Notes: generated by a model not told the origin, from the letters alone. Numbered from the stretch's first letter, positions 30,556-40,277 are shown. The stretch: DNA of 64,000 bases from Roseibium litorale (GCF_014842915.1 NZ_JACYXI010000001.1:372001-436000), one strand, 5' to 3'. Program-made: numbers and translations.

Positions 30556-31809
30556 TTACTTCCAGTTCACGAACCGGAGAGGAGAAAAGGGCAGCGTGTC
30601 GATAAAGGTCTGTCCGGTGGTGATCAGGTCCGCCATGACACGTCCGCAAACCGGACCGAAGGTGAAGCCCGAGTTACCGTGCCCGAAATTGTACCAGATG
30701 CCGGGGAATCCGGCTGAAGCTCCCAGAACCGGGAGTGAATCCGGCAGATAAGGCCTGCTGCCCATCCACGGCTCAGCGGGCACAGGCTGGCCCAGCGCAA
30801 AAATATCCGCCGCCCTGCGCGAAGCGCTGGCGAGCTGCACGGGATTGGGCGGCGCATCACGCCAGGCGATCTCGGTTCCGGTGGTCAGCCGGATGCCGCG
30901 CTCAACCGGGCTCAGCACATAGCCATGATCCATGTCCATGACCGGCCGGGACAGGGACGCTCCGGAACTTGGCCGGAACTGAAGATGGTAGCCACGGCTG
31001 ACGGCCAGAGGAAACTTCTCGCCGAGCCTTGCCGCAAAGTCCCCGGACCATGGGCCCAGCGCCACGACGACCGCCGGAGCGCTGACATCCTTCCGCATCG
31101 CAGGCATCCACCAGGCATTGCGCCTGCGTGTCAGCCGCATTGCGTCGCCATTCAGAAACAGCCCGCCCTGCTGGATGAAATAGCGCCACAGGGCATCCGT
31201 CACTGCCGCGGGATTGGAAACGCTCTCGCTCTCCGGCCAATAGACCCCGGTCAACCCCTCGGGCCGCAGCCCCGGCTCGACAGCCGCAAGTTCTGACGCG
31301 TCACACTCCTGATAGTCGATGCCATAGATCCGTGCGAAATGCCGCTCGCGCTCTCCTGTCGAAAAGCTTTGCCGGGAGCGGTAGATCTGCAGCCAGCCGT
31401 TCTTGCGGTAGAACCGGTCGGCATTCGCCTTCGGGGCAAGCGCATGGTGCTCGGCGATCGCTGCGGCCCGCAAGGGTGAGATCGCCCGCGCATAGGCAAG
31501 CGCACCTTGTGGTCCGCTGTGTCTCACATAGGACCGCAACCAGGGCAGCAGCTTGATCAGGGTTCTGAGGTCGTAAGTCAGTGCCGTGGACTGCTTCAGG
31601 GCAATGTCCAGAAGAATAGCCGGATCGGATGGAACAGGGTCCGGGCAGAAACCATTGCGCGCAATGATGCCGGCAGGCCCCATGGAGGTCTCTTCGCCAG
31701 GCTGGCGCCGGTCGATCAGCGCCACCTCCAACCCGCGCAGGCGAAGGTGCACAGCCGTCGAAACGCCGATGATACCGGCGCCCAGGACAATGACATCGAC
31801 CTGCTGCAA
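30556..31809 (-). CDS. FAD-dependent D-amino acid dehydrogenase (DadA-like)
   Basis: 417 residues. Rossmann dinucleotide motif VIVLGAGIIGVSTAVHLRLRG at the N-terminus (GAGIIG about 9-14) and the C-terminal WYNFGHGNSGFTFGPVCGR typical of DAO/DadA flavoproteins. It would deaminate D-amino acids (or another amine) to oxoacids and pass electrons to the respiratory chain. Its closeness to an Lrp regulator and an oxoacid oxidoreductase supports a role in amino-acid catabolism; the exact substrate is unknown. Confidence 0.85.
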   Translation of the reverse strand: MQQVDVIVLGAGIIGVSTAVHLRLRGLEVALIDRRQPGEETSMGPAGIIARNGFCPDPVPSDPAILLDIALKQSTALTYDLRTLIKLLPWLRSYVRHSGPQGALAYARAISPLRAAAIAEHHALAPKANADRFYRKNGWLQIYRSRQSFSTGERERHFARIYGIDYQECDASELAAVEPGLRPEGLTGVYWPESESVSNPAAVTDALWRYFIQQGGLFLNGDAMRLTRRRNAWWMPAMRKDVSAPAVVVALGPWSGDFAARLGEKFPLAVSRGYHLQFRPSSGASLSRPVMDMDHGYVLSPVERGIRLTTGTEIAWRDAPPNPVQLASASRRAADIFALGQPVPAEPWMGSRPYLPDSLPVLGASAGFPGIWYNFGHGNSGFTFGPVCGRVMADLITTGQTFIDTLPFSPLRFVNWK

Positions 31810-31928
31810 ATCTGCCCCTTGCGAAAATTCCGTTTCTGCTCTTAGCGCACATACGGATTAGACTCCAAGACGCGAAACACATTATTAAGATTGAGGATCT
31901 TTCGTTTCGCAGCTCCAACGGCCTTTTC

Positions 31929-32912
31929 ATGCACCTTTATGGACTATCAGCCCTTGCCTGGCTTGGCAGGCGTGGAACCATGGCCCTGCCCATCAGCGTC
32001 CTGGCCGGGATCGGGCTGCCGTTCCTGTCCGCCTATGCCCGCCCCTATCTCACGGAAAGCGTGTTTCTGCTGCTGGTGCTGGCCTTTCTGCGGGTCGACC
32101 CGGATGCCGTGCGCCTGCGCCTGTCGCGGCCCAAGCTGACCCTTCTTGCCAGTCTGTGGATGGCTTTGGGCGTGCCTCTTCTGTGCACCGGCGTCATCGC
32201 GCTATGCCAGCCGGAGTGGATGACGGGCGACCTCGCGATGATCCTCTTCATCGTGACCGCAGCGCCCTGCGTGATGTCCGCCCCGGCCTTCATCTATCTG
32301 ATGGGACTGGACGGGGCGCTCAGTCTGACCGTTCTGATGACCGCGACAGCCCTGGTGCCCCTGACCGCTCCGCTGATGGCAGAGGTTCAGGCTTCTGTCC
32401 TGCCGGCCGGAACCGGCCTTCACCTTGACGGGCCGGCACTTGCCCTGCGGCTTGCGGTGCTTCTCGGCGGCTCTCTGCTGGCAGCAGCGGCCATCCGCAA
32501 ATTTGCAGGAAAGGCGGCCATTGCCGAAGCCAAGTCCTCGATAGACGGGCTGAATGTTCTGATCCTGCTGTTCTTCGCGATCGCCGCCATGGACGGTGTT
32601 GCCGCAAGCTTCGCTGACCGGCCTCTTTTTACCACCGGCCTCACGCTGCTCACCTTCGCCGCCGCCTTTCTGCAGATCCTCGTCACAATGCTGCTCTTCG
32701 CGCCCGCCGGGACCGCCGATGCCTTTGCAATTGCCCATGCGACGGGGAACCGGAACATGGGCCTGATGGTCGCGGCTCTCGGTGGAACCCTGCCGGAGCT
32801 TGTCTGGCTCTGGTTCGCCCTTGGCCAGTTACCCATTTACATGATGCCGGTTCTGCTAAAGCCCTTTGCCCGGCACCTTTCCCCCCATCCTGTCAGCCGC
32901 ATCACACATTAG
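31929..32912 (+). CDS. Bile acid:sodium symporter-like (BASS) membrane transporter
   Basis: 327 residues with roughly nine or ten hydrophobic segments. SAPAFIYLMGLDGALSLTVL and FAIAHATGNRNMGLMVAALG resemble the crossover-helix regions of the BASS/ASBT superfamily. Substrate is unknown. An in-frame ATG at 31980 (MALPISV) is an alternative start. It is divergent from the D-amino-acid dehydrogenase. Confidence 0.65.
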   Translation: MHLYGLSALAWLGRRGTMALPISVLAGIGLPFLSAYARPYLTESVFLLLVLAFLRVDPDAVRLRLSRPKLTLLASLWMALGVPLLCTGVIALCQPEWMTGDLAMILFIVTAAPCVMSAPAFIYLMGLDGALSLTVLMTATALVPLTAPLMAEVQASVLPAGTGLHLDGPALALRLAVLLGGSLLAAAAIRKFAGKAAIAEAKSSIDGLNVLILLFFAIAAMDGVAASFADRPLFTTGLTLLTFAAAFLQILVTMLLFAPAGTADAFAIAHATGNRNMGLMVAALGGTLPELVWLWFALGQLPIYMMPVLLKPFARHLSPHPVSRITH

Positions 32913-32964
32913 CGCCTCAGGCTGAGGCATAGTGGCGGCACAATCATGGATTGGGAGTGATGCC

Positions 32965-33708
32965 ATGCCCCGTATGCCCCTTGCAGCCCTCGCCCTTTTG
33001 ACCGGCCTCGGCAGTGCTTTGCCCGCAGCCGCGGGAGACTTCGCCAGACTGGATGTTCTCGGCTTTTCCGCTGACGGCAGCCGCTTTGCCTTCGAGCAAT
33101 ATGGCATCGAGGATGGCTCCGGCTTCCCCTATTCGGAAATCTTCGTTTTCGATGTGCCAAACGACAGCTGGGTTAAACCCTCACCCTTCCGCAAGCGCGA
33201 CGATACGGATGGCGACAGGCCGGATATGGAAGCAAGCCTGTCTGCCGTCCGCGAAGAGCTGCGCGCTGAGGCCGCTGCAACGCTCTCTTCAAGCGCCATC
33301 GCAGGACGCGGGATAATGGCAGGCAGCAATCCGGTGACGGAGCTGGATGCCGATCCGCACCAGATGACCGTCAATCCGCGCCTGGTGGTCCCGCCCATCG
33401 ATCAACCGGTGGCCATTTCCCTTGAGGAATTTCCTCTCCCTTCGGGTCAATGCGCCAGCTATGGCGCGGACACGAAGGGCTTCCGCCTGACGATCAGCTC
33501 CGGCGGGAATACCCGTATCCTGAATGACGACAAGAGCCTGCCCTCAAGCCGTGGCTGCCCGCTGACCTACCGGATCGACCGCGTCTACACGCATTATCCG
33601 GAGGGGAGCGGCGCACCCGTTTTTGCCGTTCTCGTGCAGATGCAAACCCTCGGCTTTGAGGGGCCGAACGGCCGCTATCTGGCGATAACCGGCACTCTCA
33701 ATAATTAA
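32965..33708 (+). CDS. DUF2259 family predicted secreted protein
   Basis: 247 residues with a signal peptide (LAALALLTGLGSALPAAAG). The body starts FARLDVLGFSADGSRFAFEQ and YSEIFVFDVPNDSW, matching the DUF2259 family, a group of exported proteins of unknown function. GGGAG lies seven bases before the ATG at 32965; an earlier ATG at 32932 would precede the signal peptide by 11 residues. Confidence 0.75.
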   Translation: MPRMPLAALALLTGLGSALPAAAGDFARLDVLGFSADGSRFAFEQYGIEDGSGFPYSEIFVFDVPNDSWVKPSPFRKRDDTDGDRPDMEASLSAVREELRAEAAATLSSSAIAGRGIMAGSNPVTELDADPHQMTVNPRLVVPPIDQPVAISLEEFPLPSGQCASYGADTKGFRLTISSGGNTRILNDDKSLPSSRGCPLTYRIDRVYTHYPEGSGAPVFAVLVQMQTLGFEGPNGRYLAITGTLNN

Positions 33709-33825
33709 ACCAATTTAGACGCAGCGCTCCATCTTGCCGCAAGGAGCAGCGCATGATAGCGCCCCTTGGAAACATGCCGGACACCCTGCGCGTCCGGCAG
33801 CCCCCCGATGCCTTGGGAGCCAGCC

Positions 33826-34497
33826 ATGAGCCGTGACATACTGATTGCCCCTTCTATCCTCGCCTCCGACTTCTCCAAGCTTGGCCAGGAAGTGCGCGAC
33901 GTGGTGAGCGCCGGGGCCGACTGGATCCATCTGGACGTGATGGACGGGCATTTCGTGCCGAACATCACCTTCGGTCCGGACGTCATCGCCAAGCTGCGCC
34001 CTCATACGGACAAGGTCTTCGACACCCATCTGATGATCGCCCCTTGCGATCCCTATCTGGAAGCCTTCGCCAAGGCCGGGTCGGACATCATCACCGTCCA
34101 CGCGGAAGCCGGGCCTCATCTGGACCGCTCGCTTCAGGCCATCCGGAACCTTGGCAAGAAGGCTGGCGTCTCCTTGAACCCGTCCACGCCGGAAAGCGTC
34201 CTTGAATATGTGCTCGACCGGCTGGACCTCATTCTGGTGATGACAGTGAACCCGGGTTTCGGTGGCCAGAAGTTCATCGAAGCCATGGTCGAAAAGACTA
34301 AGCGTATTCGCAAGATGATCGGCGATCGTCCCATCGATCTGGAGATCGACGGCGGCGTGACACCGGAAACGGCTCCGCTGGTCGCAGCCGCAGGCGCCAA
34401 TGTGCTGGTGGCAGGTTCTGCGGTCTTCAAGGGCGGCTCGGTGGAAAGCTACGCGGCCAACATCACCGCGATCAGAGAAGCAGCGGAAATGGCGTGA
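33826..34497 (+). CDS. rpe: Ribulose-phosphate 3-epimerase
   Basis: 223 residues, full length. It interconverts ribulose 5-phosphate and xylulose 5-phosphate. The TIM-barrel motifs [47 protein letters not shown] and [20 protein letters not shown] include the metal-binding His/Asp residues. The ATG at 33826 fits the family; the frame is open to 33766. Followed by two repeat elements. Confidence 0.96.
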   Translation: MSRDILIAPSILASDFSKLGQEVRDVVSAGADWIHLDVMDGHFVPNITFGPDVIAKLRPHTDKVFDTHLMIAPCDPYLEAFAKAGSDIITVHAEAGPHLDRSLQAIRNLGKKAGVSLNPSTPESVLEYVLDRLDLILVMTVNPGFGGQKFIEAMVEKTKRIRKMIGDRPIDLEIDGGVTPETAPLVAAAGANVLVAGSAVFKGGSVESYAANITAIREAAEMA

Positions 34498-34522
34498 AGG
34501 AACATCCAGTTCCCGGGCGTGA

Positions 34523-34679
34523 TGACAAACCTAAATCTTCAGGTTTTTCTCGCAGCGCCGTCCCGGCCTTGAGCCGGGACCTGTGAAAGAAAACCATTTC
34601 TTTCGATAGAATAAATGGACGAGAGATCCCGGATCTCCGCTTCGCTGCGTCCGGGAAAGCGCGGAGGCCGGGTTCGTCA
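34523..34679. repeat. TGACAAA-bounded palindromic repeat, copy B
   Basis: 157 bp starting TGACAAA and ending TTCGTCA. It shares a long stretch with the copy at 37718: GTCCCGGCCTTGAGCCGGGA in the left arm, an AT-rich TTTCTTTCRATAGAATARAT centre and ATCCCGGATC near the right arm. Copies B and D form a subfamily distinct from A, C and E. Confidence 0.8.
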
Positions 34680-34746
34680 GCAGTCTGAAGAACGTCCAGT
34701 TCCCTTGAAGCCTTGTGCCCCAAAACAGCGGCGAGGCTGAGATTGA

Positions 34747-34912
34747 TGACAAACCCATCAATTCGTCATCCCGCACGCAGCGAAGATGCGGGACCGGTGA
34801 GCCGAGGTCTCTCGGAACTCAACCGTTTGACGTCAAAAGTCTTTTGGCTCTCCGGTCCCGGCTCGCGCTGCGCTTGGCCGGGATGACAATCGAGAGGTTT
34901 ATACCTTTGTCA
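34747..34912. repeat. TGACAAA-bounded palindromic repeat, copy C
   Basis: 166 bp starting TGACAAA and ending TTTGTCA. Its reverse complement aligns closely with the copy at 62678, sharing AAAGGTATAAACCTCTCGAT at one end and GACGAATTGATRGRTTTGTC at the other. It lies in inverted orientation relative to copies A and E, 67 bp from copy B. Confidence 0.8.
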
Positions 34913-34959
34913 GCAGGCTGGGCGAAGCTTTTTCAATCTTTTCATGCTAGGGCTGCGCC

Positions 34960-35478
34960 ATGACTGATGCTGCCCGCACCCGCCACAGACCACCTGCCCG
35001 CAAGGCGCGCCCGGTACACCCCATGTCTCCGCTCCTCTTTGCGGTTCTCTGGTGCATTCTGATCACCGGGCTTGCCGGCTTTCAGCTCTGGCGCTCCGGT
35101 GATGCCCTCAGCGAGCGCAGCCTGGCGGTTATCCTGATCTTTGCCGCCGGAAGCTTTGCGGGAGCGCTCTTCGCCCGGGCCTTTTGCGCTCTGTGCGGCC
35201 TGTTCCGGACGCAGCCCAGCGCCCGCTTTGCCGCCATGCTCATCGGCCTGTCCACAGGAACCGTAGGCCTGAGTGCCCTTCTGCATTACCTGCAGTACCA
35301 GAGCTACTATTCCCAGTGGCATTCGTCTCCCTTCAGCCGGGACGGCCTGAGTGAGATCATCATGACTGGGGCGAGTTCGGGATATATTTTCCTGGTGGAA
35401 GCCACCCCTCTTCTCCTCCCTTGGGGGCTGATCCTGCTTCTCGGCGCTGCCTGGGACTACGCGGTTTCCACCCGGTAA
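34960..35478 (+). CDS. Hypothetical polytopic membrane protein
   Basis: 172 residues. A basic, proline-rich N-terminus (about residues 1-22) is followed by about four hydrophobic segments: LLFAVLWCILITGLAGF, LAVILIFAAGSFAGALFA, FAAMLIGLSTGTVGLSALL and FLVEATPLLLPWGLILLLGA. I do not recognise the family. It sits between rpe and purB on the same strand but is separated from rpe by repeats and from purB by 138 bp, so an operon link is uncertain. Confidence 0.7.
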   Translation: MTDAARTRHRPPARKARPVHPMSPLLFAVLWCILITGLAGFQLWRSGDALSERSLAVILIFAAGSFAGALFARAFCALCGLFRTQPSARFAAMLIGLSTGTVGLSALLHYLQYQSYYSQWHSSPFSRDGLSEIIMTGASSGYIFLVEATPLLLPWGLILLLGAAWDYAVSTR

Positions 35479-35616
35479 GCGCTTTTCCGAAACCGGCCAG
35501 CTCCTTCAGATCACGTTTTGACGCCTCAAAGCAGCGAAATGACCGGGCTTTGCATTGAGCCTTGGCCCGGTTCCTGCTAGACCGCGCGCAACATTCCCTG
35601 ATGAAAAGGACACGCG

Positions 35617-36924
35617 ATGATCCCGCGCTATTCCCGCAAAGAGATGGTCGATATCTGGTCGCCGGAAACCAAGTTCCGTATCTGGTTCGAGATTGAGGCG
35701 CACGCCTGCGACGCCATGGCCGATCTCGGCGTGATCCCGCGTGAGAATGCACAGGCGGTCTGGAAGGCCAAGGACGTGGAATTCGATGTCGCCCGCATCG
35801 ACGAGATCGAAGCCGTCACCAAGCACGACGTCATTGCCTTCCTGACCCACCTTGCCGAGCATGTAGGCAGCGACGAAGCCCGCTTCGTCCATCAGGGCAT
35901 GACCTCTTCGGATGTGCTCGACACCTGCCTGAACGTGCAGCTGGTGCGCGCCGCGGACATCCTGCTCAAGGACATGGACAACCTTCTCGCGGCGCTGAAG
36001 AAGCGCGCCATGGAGCACAAGGACACGGTTCGTGTTGGCCGCAGCCACGGCATCCATGCCGAACCGACCACCATGGGCCTGACCTTCGCGCGCTTCTACG
36101 CCGAGATGGACCGCAACAAGGCCCGCCTCATCCAGGCCCGCGAAGAAATCGCCACTGGCGCTATCTCCGGCGCGGTCGGCACCTTCGCCAACATCGACCC
36201 GCGCGTGGAAGAGCATGTCTGCAAGCAGCTCGGCCTGCGTCCTGAGCCGATCTCGACCCAGGTGATCCCCCGCGACCGCCACGCCATGTTCTTCGCCGTT
36301 CTCGGCGTCATTGCCTCCTCGATCGAGAATGTCGCGATCGAAATCCGCCACATGCAGCGCACGGAAGTGCTGGAAGGTGCCGAGTTCTTCTCCATGGGCC
36401 AGAAGGGCTCTTCAGCCATGCCCCACAAGAAGAACCCGGTTCTGACCGAAAACCTGACCGGCCTTGCCCGTCTGGTGCGCATGACCGTGATCCCGGCTAT
36501 GGAAAACGTGGCGCTCTGGCACGAACGTGACATTTCCCACTCGTCCGTTGAGCGCGGCATCGGCCCCGACGCCACCGTAACGCTGGACTTTGCCCTGAAC
36601 CGCCTGACCGGCGTCATCGACAAGATGCTGATTTTCCCGGAAAACATGCTGGAGAACATGAACAAGTTCCCCGGTCTGGTCATGTCCCAGCGGGTGCTCC
36701 TGGCCCTGACCCAGGCTGGCGTGTCGCGTGAAGATGCCTACGCCATGGTCCAGCGCAATGCCCTGAAGGTCTGGGAAGAGCGACTCGACTTCCAGGAACT
36801 GCTGCTTGCCGACAAGGACGTGGTCGCAGCCCTGGGCGAAGCCGCCATCAAGGAAAAATTCGACATGGGCTATCACACCAAGCATGTCGACACGATCTTC
36901 AAGCGGGTTTTTGGGGAAAGCTGA
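35617..36924 (+). CDS. purB: Adenylosuccinate lyase
   Basis: 435 residues, full length. It catalyses two steps of purine synthesis: SAICAR to AICAR, and adenylosuccinate to AMP. The fumarase/aspartase signature SSAMPHKKNP and catalytic-histidine regions (TSSDVLDTCLNVQL, VGRSHGIHAEPTTMG) are intact. Other pur genes lie 6 kb downstream, not adjacent. A metallophosphoesterase gene follows after 5 bp. Confidence 0.97.
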   Translation: MIPRYSRKEMVDIWSPETKFRIWFEIEAHACDAMADLGVIPRENAQAVWKAKDVEFDVARIDEIEAVTKHDVIAFLTHLAEHVGSDEARFVHQGMTSSDVLDTCLNVQLVRAADILLKDMDNLLAALKKRAMEHKDTVRVGRSHGIHAEPTTMGLTFARFYAEMDRNKARLIQAREEIATGAISGAVGTFANIDPRVEEHVCKQLGLRPEPISTQVIPRDRHAMFFAVLGVIASSIENVAIEIRHMQRTEVLEGAEFFSMGQKGSSAMPHKKNPVLTENLTGLARLVRMTVIPAMENVALWHERDISHSSVERGIGPDATVTLDFALNRLTGVIDKMLIFPENMLENMNKFPGLVMSQRVLLALTQAGVSREDAYAMVQRNALKVWEERLDFQELLLADKDVVAALGEAAIKEKFDMGYHTKHVDTIFKRVFGES

Positions 36925-36929
36925 CGCGC

Positions 36930-37670
36930 ATGAAACTCGCAATCGTCGCGGATATCCATGGCAACGTTCTGGCGCTGGAGGCGGTTCTGGCGGATCTTGA
37001 GCGCGAGGCGCCTGATGCTGTGGTGAACCTTGGCGATTGCGTCTCCGGTCCGCTCTGGCCGGAGGAAACGGCAAGCCTCCTCAGGGATCTTGGCTGGCCC
37101 ACCGTCCGCGGCAATCACGACCGGGTGGTCGCAAGTGGAAATGTTCCCGCCACAAACCGCACCGACAGCTTCACCTGCGAAAGGCTATCACCTGAGAGCC
37201 TCTCCTGGATATCGGCGCTCGAGCCTGTCATTCAGCTCACTGACGAGATCCTGCTTTGCCATGGAACGCCGGACAGCGATCTGGCCCATCTGACCGAAAC
37301 CATTTCCGGTGGACGGCTGACCCTGGCCCGGGAAGATGTTATCGCAGACCGGCTGAAGGGTGTCTCCGCGCCATTGGTTTGTGCCGGGCACACGCATATT
37401 CCGCGGCTCGTCACTCTTGCGGGAAAGCGCCAGACCGTCCTCAATCCGGGCAGCGCCGGGCTTCCGGGCTATCATGACGACACGCCTGTGCCTCATGTCT
37501 CCGAGGCAGGAACGCCGCACGCCCGCTATGCGATCGCTGAAAGGCTGGCTGAAGGCTGGCGCTTCGATCTTCGCGCGGTCACCTATGACTGGGACAGAGC
37601 TGCGGCGGAGGCTTTGAAGAATGGCCGCCCCGACTGGGCAAAACCTCTGGCGACAGGGTTTTGCAGCTAG
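36930..37670 (+). CDS. Calcineurin-like metallophosphoesterase (YfcE type)
   Basis: 246 residues. Metal-binding motifs run in order: VADIHGN, NLGDCVSGP, RGNHDRVV, LCHGTP and CAGHTHIPRL, as in YfcE/MJ0936-type phosphodiesterases. Substrate cannot be inferred. It is 5 bp after purB and probably co-transcribed. An imperfect terminator-like hairpin CGCGGGC/GCCCGCG without a T-run follows at 37689-37710. Confidence 0.88.
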   Translation: MKLAIVADIHGNVLALEAVLADLEREAPDAVVNLGDCVSGPLWPEETASLLRDLGWPTVRGNHDRVVASGNVPATNRTDSFTCERLSPESLSWISALEPVIQLTDEILLCHGTPDSDLAHLTETISGGRLTLAREDVIADRLKGVSAPLVCAGHTHIPRLVTLAGKRQTVLNPGSAGLPGYHDDTPVPHVSEAGTPHARYAIAERLAEGWRFDLRAVTYDWDRAAAEALKNGRPDWAKPLATGFCS

Positions 37671-37717
37671 ACAAGTCTCGAATAGAAACGCGGGCTTGTT
37701 AATGCCCGCGAGGTTGA

Positions 37718-37873
37718 TGACAGACCCAAGTCTCCAGGATTCCTCTCCGTGCTGTCCCGGCCTTGAGCCGGGACCCGCCTGAAAACCGTATTTCTTTCAA
37801 TAGAATAGATAGACGATAGATCCCGGATCTTCGCTTCGCTACGTCCGGGAAAGCGCGGTGGTGGGGTTTGTCA
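37718..37873. repeat. TGACAAA-bounded palindromic repeat, copy D
   Basis: 156 bp from TGACAGA to TTTGTCA, same subfamily and orientation as the copy at 34523. Located between the phosphoesterase and tannase-like genes, which are convergent. Confidence 0.8.
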
Positions 37874-37918
37874 GAAGTCTGGCGGGCAGCTCACCGCCCG
37901 CTTGGTTGGATCAAACCA

Positions 37919-39571
37919 TCACTGGCAGACGAACCGGTTCTCACCCGTCCCCTCACCGCCCGTGTAGGTGGTGATCTGCGGATAGGGGCAATAGAGAAAC
38001 CGGGTGCCACGCAAGGCCTCGCCTTCCTTGTTTCCCTCTGTCACGCCAGCAGGGACGGCCTCCGGCGCCTCGCCTTTTTCAACCCAGGCGACCAGCTTCG
38101 AAAAGAAATCATAGTCATCGTAGGAAGGCCCGCCCGCTCCATGGGTCATACCCGGAATGCGGTAAAGACGGACAAATTCTGACGCCTTACCGCCGTTGTT
38201 CGCATCCAGCTTCTTGTACCAGTTGACCGTATCGAGCACGGAAAACACCGGATCAGCATTCCCGTGGAAGACCAGCATCTTATGCCCGGCCTTGTTGAAA
38301 GCCTCCAGCTTCGGGTCGTCCGAGCCGGGAGGCGTCATGAACTCCATGGCGGACTGATCAAATTCTCCGGAGGCGGCAAAGATCTTCGGCGCATCCTTGT
38401 CAAAGTCGAAACCCAGCAGGAAAGCCTCAAGTTCTTCTGGTGAACCACCAACCTTCGTGGGAGGTGTGGTGAAAATCTGCGCCAGGGAACCGGCGCCCAT
38501 CACGTCGATGATCGGCTTTTTGCCCCAGGGCGGAACCGTGCTTTCCAGTTTCCAGAAACGCCAGTTGCCGCCGCCCATCCCCGGATCCCAGCCCCAGGCG
38601 CTGTACAGCTGCTCGCCCTTGGCATTCTTTGGTCCGCTGTGGCTGGCTTTCAATGCTGCAAGCTGCGCCTCGCTCAGACAGCCTTCAGCCTGCCCGGCCT
38701 TGCATTGCAGTTCCTCGAGCTTGAAGCTCTGCTCACATTTGTCCTGATCGGCAACCACACCGTCCTCAAGGCCATCCAGCCCGTCGCAGGCTTTCAGGAT
38801 ACCTTGTGCCACAAGCGCCATGTCGTCAGGAGAAAAGGCCTTGGCAATATCCTCGTTGACAGACGCCCAGGATTGAACGTCCAGAGCATGCTGAATGGCT
38901 GCCTTGGGCAGATTGAAACCCGGATAACCGACCAGAAGCCCGTCGAACGCCTCCGGCATCCGGCTGGCTGCCACCATGCCATGACGTCCGCCGTTGGAGC
39001 CGCCAACGCCGTAACTGAAGGCGATGGGCTTGCCGTAATAGCGCTCCACCAGCTCCACGGCGAGCGGGTTCAATGTGGCAACTGTCTGGTAGCCGTAGGC
39101 CTGCCGGGCTTGCGGATCAAAACCAAAAGCCGCTCCGCCCGCCAGTCCCCTCTCCGGATTGGCCTCGCCATCATGCCCTGCATCACTGGACACCACCGCA
39201 TAGCCGCGCGACAGAGCCGTGTCCGCCTTGTTGCCGGAGAGAAGCGGACCAACCGCCGGTTTCACGGCGCCATCATTGCCGCCGTTGAACTGATGCACGA
39301 AACGGCCATTCCACTGAGAAGGCAGACGCAACTCAAACCGGATCGCATAATCTTTGCCGCCAGCGCCTTTGCGGGCTCCCGTGAAGCCGCGGACAAGGCA
39401 GTGTTCAACCGGGATTTTCGCGTCTGGCGCAAGAACCTCCGCTTCAGTGACTGTCATCGCAGCCGGATGCTCTGCGCTGTCCAGAAGGTCCTGGCATCCC
39501 GCAGCATGGGCAACGCCCGGTGAAGCAAGCACCGCCAGGACGGCGGCCCCGCTCAGTTTCCTCAGATCCAT
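37919..39571 (-). CDS. Tannase/feruloyl esterase family protein
   Basis: 550 residues with a signal peptide (MDLRKLSGAAVLAVLASPG, cleavage near AHA). The alpha/beta-hydrolase nucleophile motif GGSNGGR places Ser192 as catalytic; FHGNADPVFSVLDTVNWY and RIPGMTHGAGG supply likely Asp and His. Members hydrolyse galloyl, feruloyl or other aromatic esters in the periplasm or outside. The ATG at 39571 has GGAGGA five bases upstream; the frame is open to 39658 without a signal-like start. It could liberate plant or algal phenolics. Confidence 0.88.
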   Translation of the reverse strand: MDLRKLSGAAVLAVLASPGVAHAAGCQDLLDSAEHPAAMTVTEAEVLAPDAKIPVEHCLVRGFTGARKGAGGKDYAIRFELRLPSQWNGRFVHQFNGGNDGAVKPAVGPLLSGNKADTALSRGYAVVSSDAGHDGEANPERGLAGGAAFGFDPQARQAYGYQTVATLNPLAVELVERYYGKPIAFSYGVGGSNGGRHGMVAASRMPEAFDGLLVGYPGFNLPKAAIQHALDVQSWASVNEDIAKAFSPDDMALVAQGILKACDGLDGLEDGVVADQDKCEQSFKLEELQCKAGQAEGCLSEAQLAALKASHSGPKNAKGEQLYSAWGWDPGMGGGNWRFWKLESTVPPWGKKPIIDVMGAGSLAQIFTTPPTKVGGSPEELEAFLLGFDFDKDAPKIFAASGEFDQSAMEFMTPPGSDDPKLEAFNKAGHKMLVFHGNADPVFSVLDTVNWYKKLDANNGGKASEFVRLYRIPGMTHGAGGPSYDDYDFFSKLVAWVEKGEAPEAVPAGVTEGNKEGEALRGTRFLYCPYPQITTYTGGEGTGENRFVCQ

Positions 39572-39755
39572 GATGTTCCTCCGCATGCCCGGAAACCGTG
39601 AGCCTCCTCTGCTCTCCGGCCCGTAGCGTGAGAGTAACAAAATTAGTTTCCATGGCAACAGTTATACTGTGAAGTATTTTGTTTCCATCCCCTCAATGAA
39701 CAGGGAACCAATGTCCCTCCGGCCCGTTTCCTCTGTGCAGAACGGAGACACGACA

Positions 39756-40277
39756 ATGTTCAAGCAGAAAAACAAAACAGCAATTGGAAGCGCTCTGATC
39801 GCTCTTTGCATGACCGCTTCCTTTGCCATTCCCGCAAGTGCCGCACCTGAGCGGATTTTGCTCCCGACACTTGCGGAATCAGCAGGTCCCAAGCCGGTGC
39901 TGGTGGACCATCGCCGGAGTCATCACCGCCCGAACGGTCATCGCGGCTACTATCGTCAGAACGGCCATCACTATTACAATGGCCATCGAGGATACCGTGA
40001 ACGCCGCCGCGGATACCAGGAATATAATGGCTGGTGGTTCCCGTCGGCAGCATTCGCACTCGGCGCCGTGATTGACTCCCAGGCAGTGACGCCGCAGCAG
40101 GCTCTGCCGCCCAAGCAGTATCGCGAGATGCAGCGCGAAATGGCCCCGCGGGGACGCGGCCTTGGTCCCGACCACTACCGCTGGTGTTCTAACCGCTACC
40201 GGTCCTATGACCCGCGCAGCAACACGTTCCAGCCCTATCACGGCCCGCGCCAGCAGTGCCGCTCACCCTACTTTTGA
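39756..40277 (+). CDS. BA14K family protein
   Basis: 173 residues with a signal peptide (SALIALCMTASFAIPASA). A His/Tyr/Arg-rich middle (NGHRGYYRQNGHHYYNGHRG) precedes the C-terminal BA14K-like motif YRWCSNRYRSYDPRSNTFQP with a paired cysteine near the end. BA14K proteins are cell-envelope proteins of Brucella relatives, described as lectin-like and immunogenic; the role here is unknown. GGAG lies eight bases before the ATG at 39756. Followed by a clear terminator. Confidence 0.85.
   Translation: MFKQKNKTAIGSALIALCMTASFAIPASAAPERILLPTLAESAGPKPVLVDHRRSHHRPNGHRGYYRQNGHHYYNGHRGYRERRRGYQEYNGWWFPSAAFALGAVIDSQAVTPQQALPPKQYREMQREMAPRGRGLGPDHYRWCSNRYRSYDPRSNTFQPYHGPRQQCRSPYF

Noticed and set aside
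39646..39688. Direct repeat GTTTCCAT in the tannase/BA14K divergent region
   Set aside because: Two 8-bp matches in about 180 bp are not unusual by chance and have no palindromic structure.
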